This document shows positions 63,363 to 64,000 of a DNA stretch of 64,000 nucleotides, one piece after another. How positions within the stretch are numbered: position 1 is the stretch's first letter; each line of letters begins with the position of its first letter. The notes beneath the pieces were generated by a model, which worked only from the letters and a program-made list of their open reading frames with translations, made no database searches and was not told the DNA's origin. The stretch is from Miltoncostaeales bacterium (GTDB lineage: Bacteria; Actinomycetota; Thermoleophilia; Miltoncostaeales; Miltoncostaeaceae), in the NCBI GenBank assembly GCA_030833665.1, contig JAURGT010000002.1:1-64000 (forward strand), given 5' to 3'. The translations under genes were made by a program, and so were the position numbers.

Positions 63363-64000
63363 GTGAGCACGCGCCGCCGCTCGTTCCTCTTCCTGCTGGT
63401 CGTCATCGGCTTGGTCTGCGCGTCGATCGTCGTGATCGCCACGCGGCCGACCGTGCTCGGCCTCGACCTGCAGGGCGGCGTCGAGGTGGTGCTGCAGGGC
63501 AAGCCCACCCGCGACTCCGAGGTGAACAAGGAGGCCATCGACCGGTCGGTGGACGTCATCCGCAACCGCGTGGATGCCTTCGGCGTGTCGGAGCCCGAGA
63601 TCCAGACCCAGGGCGACGACCAGATCGTGGTGTCGCTCGCGGGGGCGAACAACCCCGATCAGGTGGTGGAAGACCTCATCCGGCCAGCGCAGTTGGTCTT
63701 CATCGACTACCAGGCCAACTTCGTGGCGCAGGACCCGAACCTCTGGAGGATGGTCCAGAAGGCACAGAACACCACGCCGCGGCCCCCGGCTGAGGGCCAG
63801 GTCAGCTACTACCTGTTCAAGAAGAACGCCGCGCACGACCTCGTGGCGGGGCCGGATTACGAGAAAGCCTCGCTGCTGCAGGACTACGACGGCAATGTGC
63901 CCGCCGGCATGGAGATCGAGACAGTGCCCAAGGGCCTCGTCATCTTCTCGGACCGCCAGCAGCTCGACCCGTCGAAGCCCGACAGCCCGTCACGCACGGT
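63363..64000 (+). CDS. secD: Protein-export protein SecD, N-terminal part
   Basis: The first 212 residues of SecD, running off the window. One N-terminal helix (SFLFLLVVIGLVCASIVVIA) is followed by the family motif LGLDLQGGVEVVLQ and the first P1-type domain (DRSVDVIRNRVDAFGVSEPEIQTQGDDQIVVSL). SecD uses the proton gradient to help pull exported proteins across the membrane. It starts at GTG 63363. The ORF track does not list this frame because its stop lies beyond the end. Confidence 0.93.
   Translation, partial: MSTRRRSFLFLLVVIGLVCASIVVIATRPTVLGLDLQGGVEVVLQGKPTRDSEVNKEAIDRSVDVIRNRVDAFGVSEPEIQTQGDDQIVVSLAGANNPDQVVEDLIRPAQLVFIDYQANFVAQDPNLWRMVQKAQNTTPRPPAEGQVSYYLFKKNAAHDLVAGPDYEKASLLQDYDGNVPAGMEIETVPKGLVIFSDRQQLDPSKPDSPSRT

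Overview
The window is a dense, very GC-rich bacterial chromosome segment with about 58 protein genes, no rRNA, tRNA, CRISPR array, insertion sequence or prophage, and almost no intergenic space. The style is actinobacterial: many GTG/TTG starts, 4-bp ATGA/GTGA/TTGA overlaps inside operons, and a striking number of genes whose start codon lies 6-10 nt after a TAnnnT -10 element with no ribosome binding site (leaderless mRNAs). Ergothioneine genes (egtB, egtD), a VKOR/DsbA pair and the aro-efp-acc-nusB order fit a deep-branching actinobacterium such as Thermoleophilia; this placement is inference from gene content, not a search.

Layout. 1-7.2 kb: a partial gene, pepF oligopeptidase, a PHP phosphoesterase, a bacterial SUI1/eIF1 homologue, a Ppx/GppA phosphatase divergent from a SpoT-type HD hydrolase, a Cys-rich miniprotein and RNase D. 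7.2-18 kb: an ABC-F protein and Crp/Fnr-like regulator, egtD and egtB, a BMP-type binding protein and glutamate synthase large subunit. 18-26 kb: rhomboid protease, M42 peptidase, quinone oxidoreductase, a secreted putative hydrolase, VKOR and DsbA, RNase H, a short prepilin peptidase and an AlkA-like glycosylase.

26-34.7 kb is one long operon: aroC-aroK-aroB-aroQ (chorismate pathway), an M24 peptidase, efp, a fusion of a degenerate carboxyltransferase barrel with an AccB-type biotin carrier, accC, nusB and a small coiled-coil gene. Acetolactate decarboxylase lies antisense. 35.5-44.3 kb: dxs (reading frame broken), tlyA, nadK, recN, pyrG, an M20 peptidase and a Nudix hydrolase.

44.4-64 kb: an ABC-2 exporter operon with an O-methyltransferase, a DksA-type protein, heme A synthase, a Nramp transporter with a CopC-CopD fusion, exonuclease VII (xseAB), secreted and membrane proteins, an RpiR-type regulator upstream of the PLP synthase pdxST, YebC, the ruvCAB Holliday-junction genes, a Thr-rich lipoprotein with a GT4 glycosyltransferase, and yajC with the start of secD.

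Most notable: the apparently dead OadA-like barrel fused to the biotin carrier, symmetric -10 elements shared by divergent leaderless genes, three convergent pairs that share one CTAG as both stop codons, two probable CTG starts, and a frameshift in dxs.
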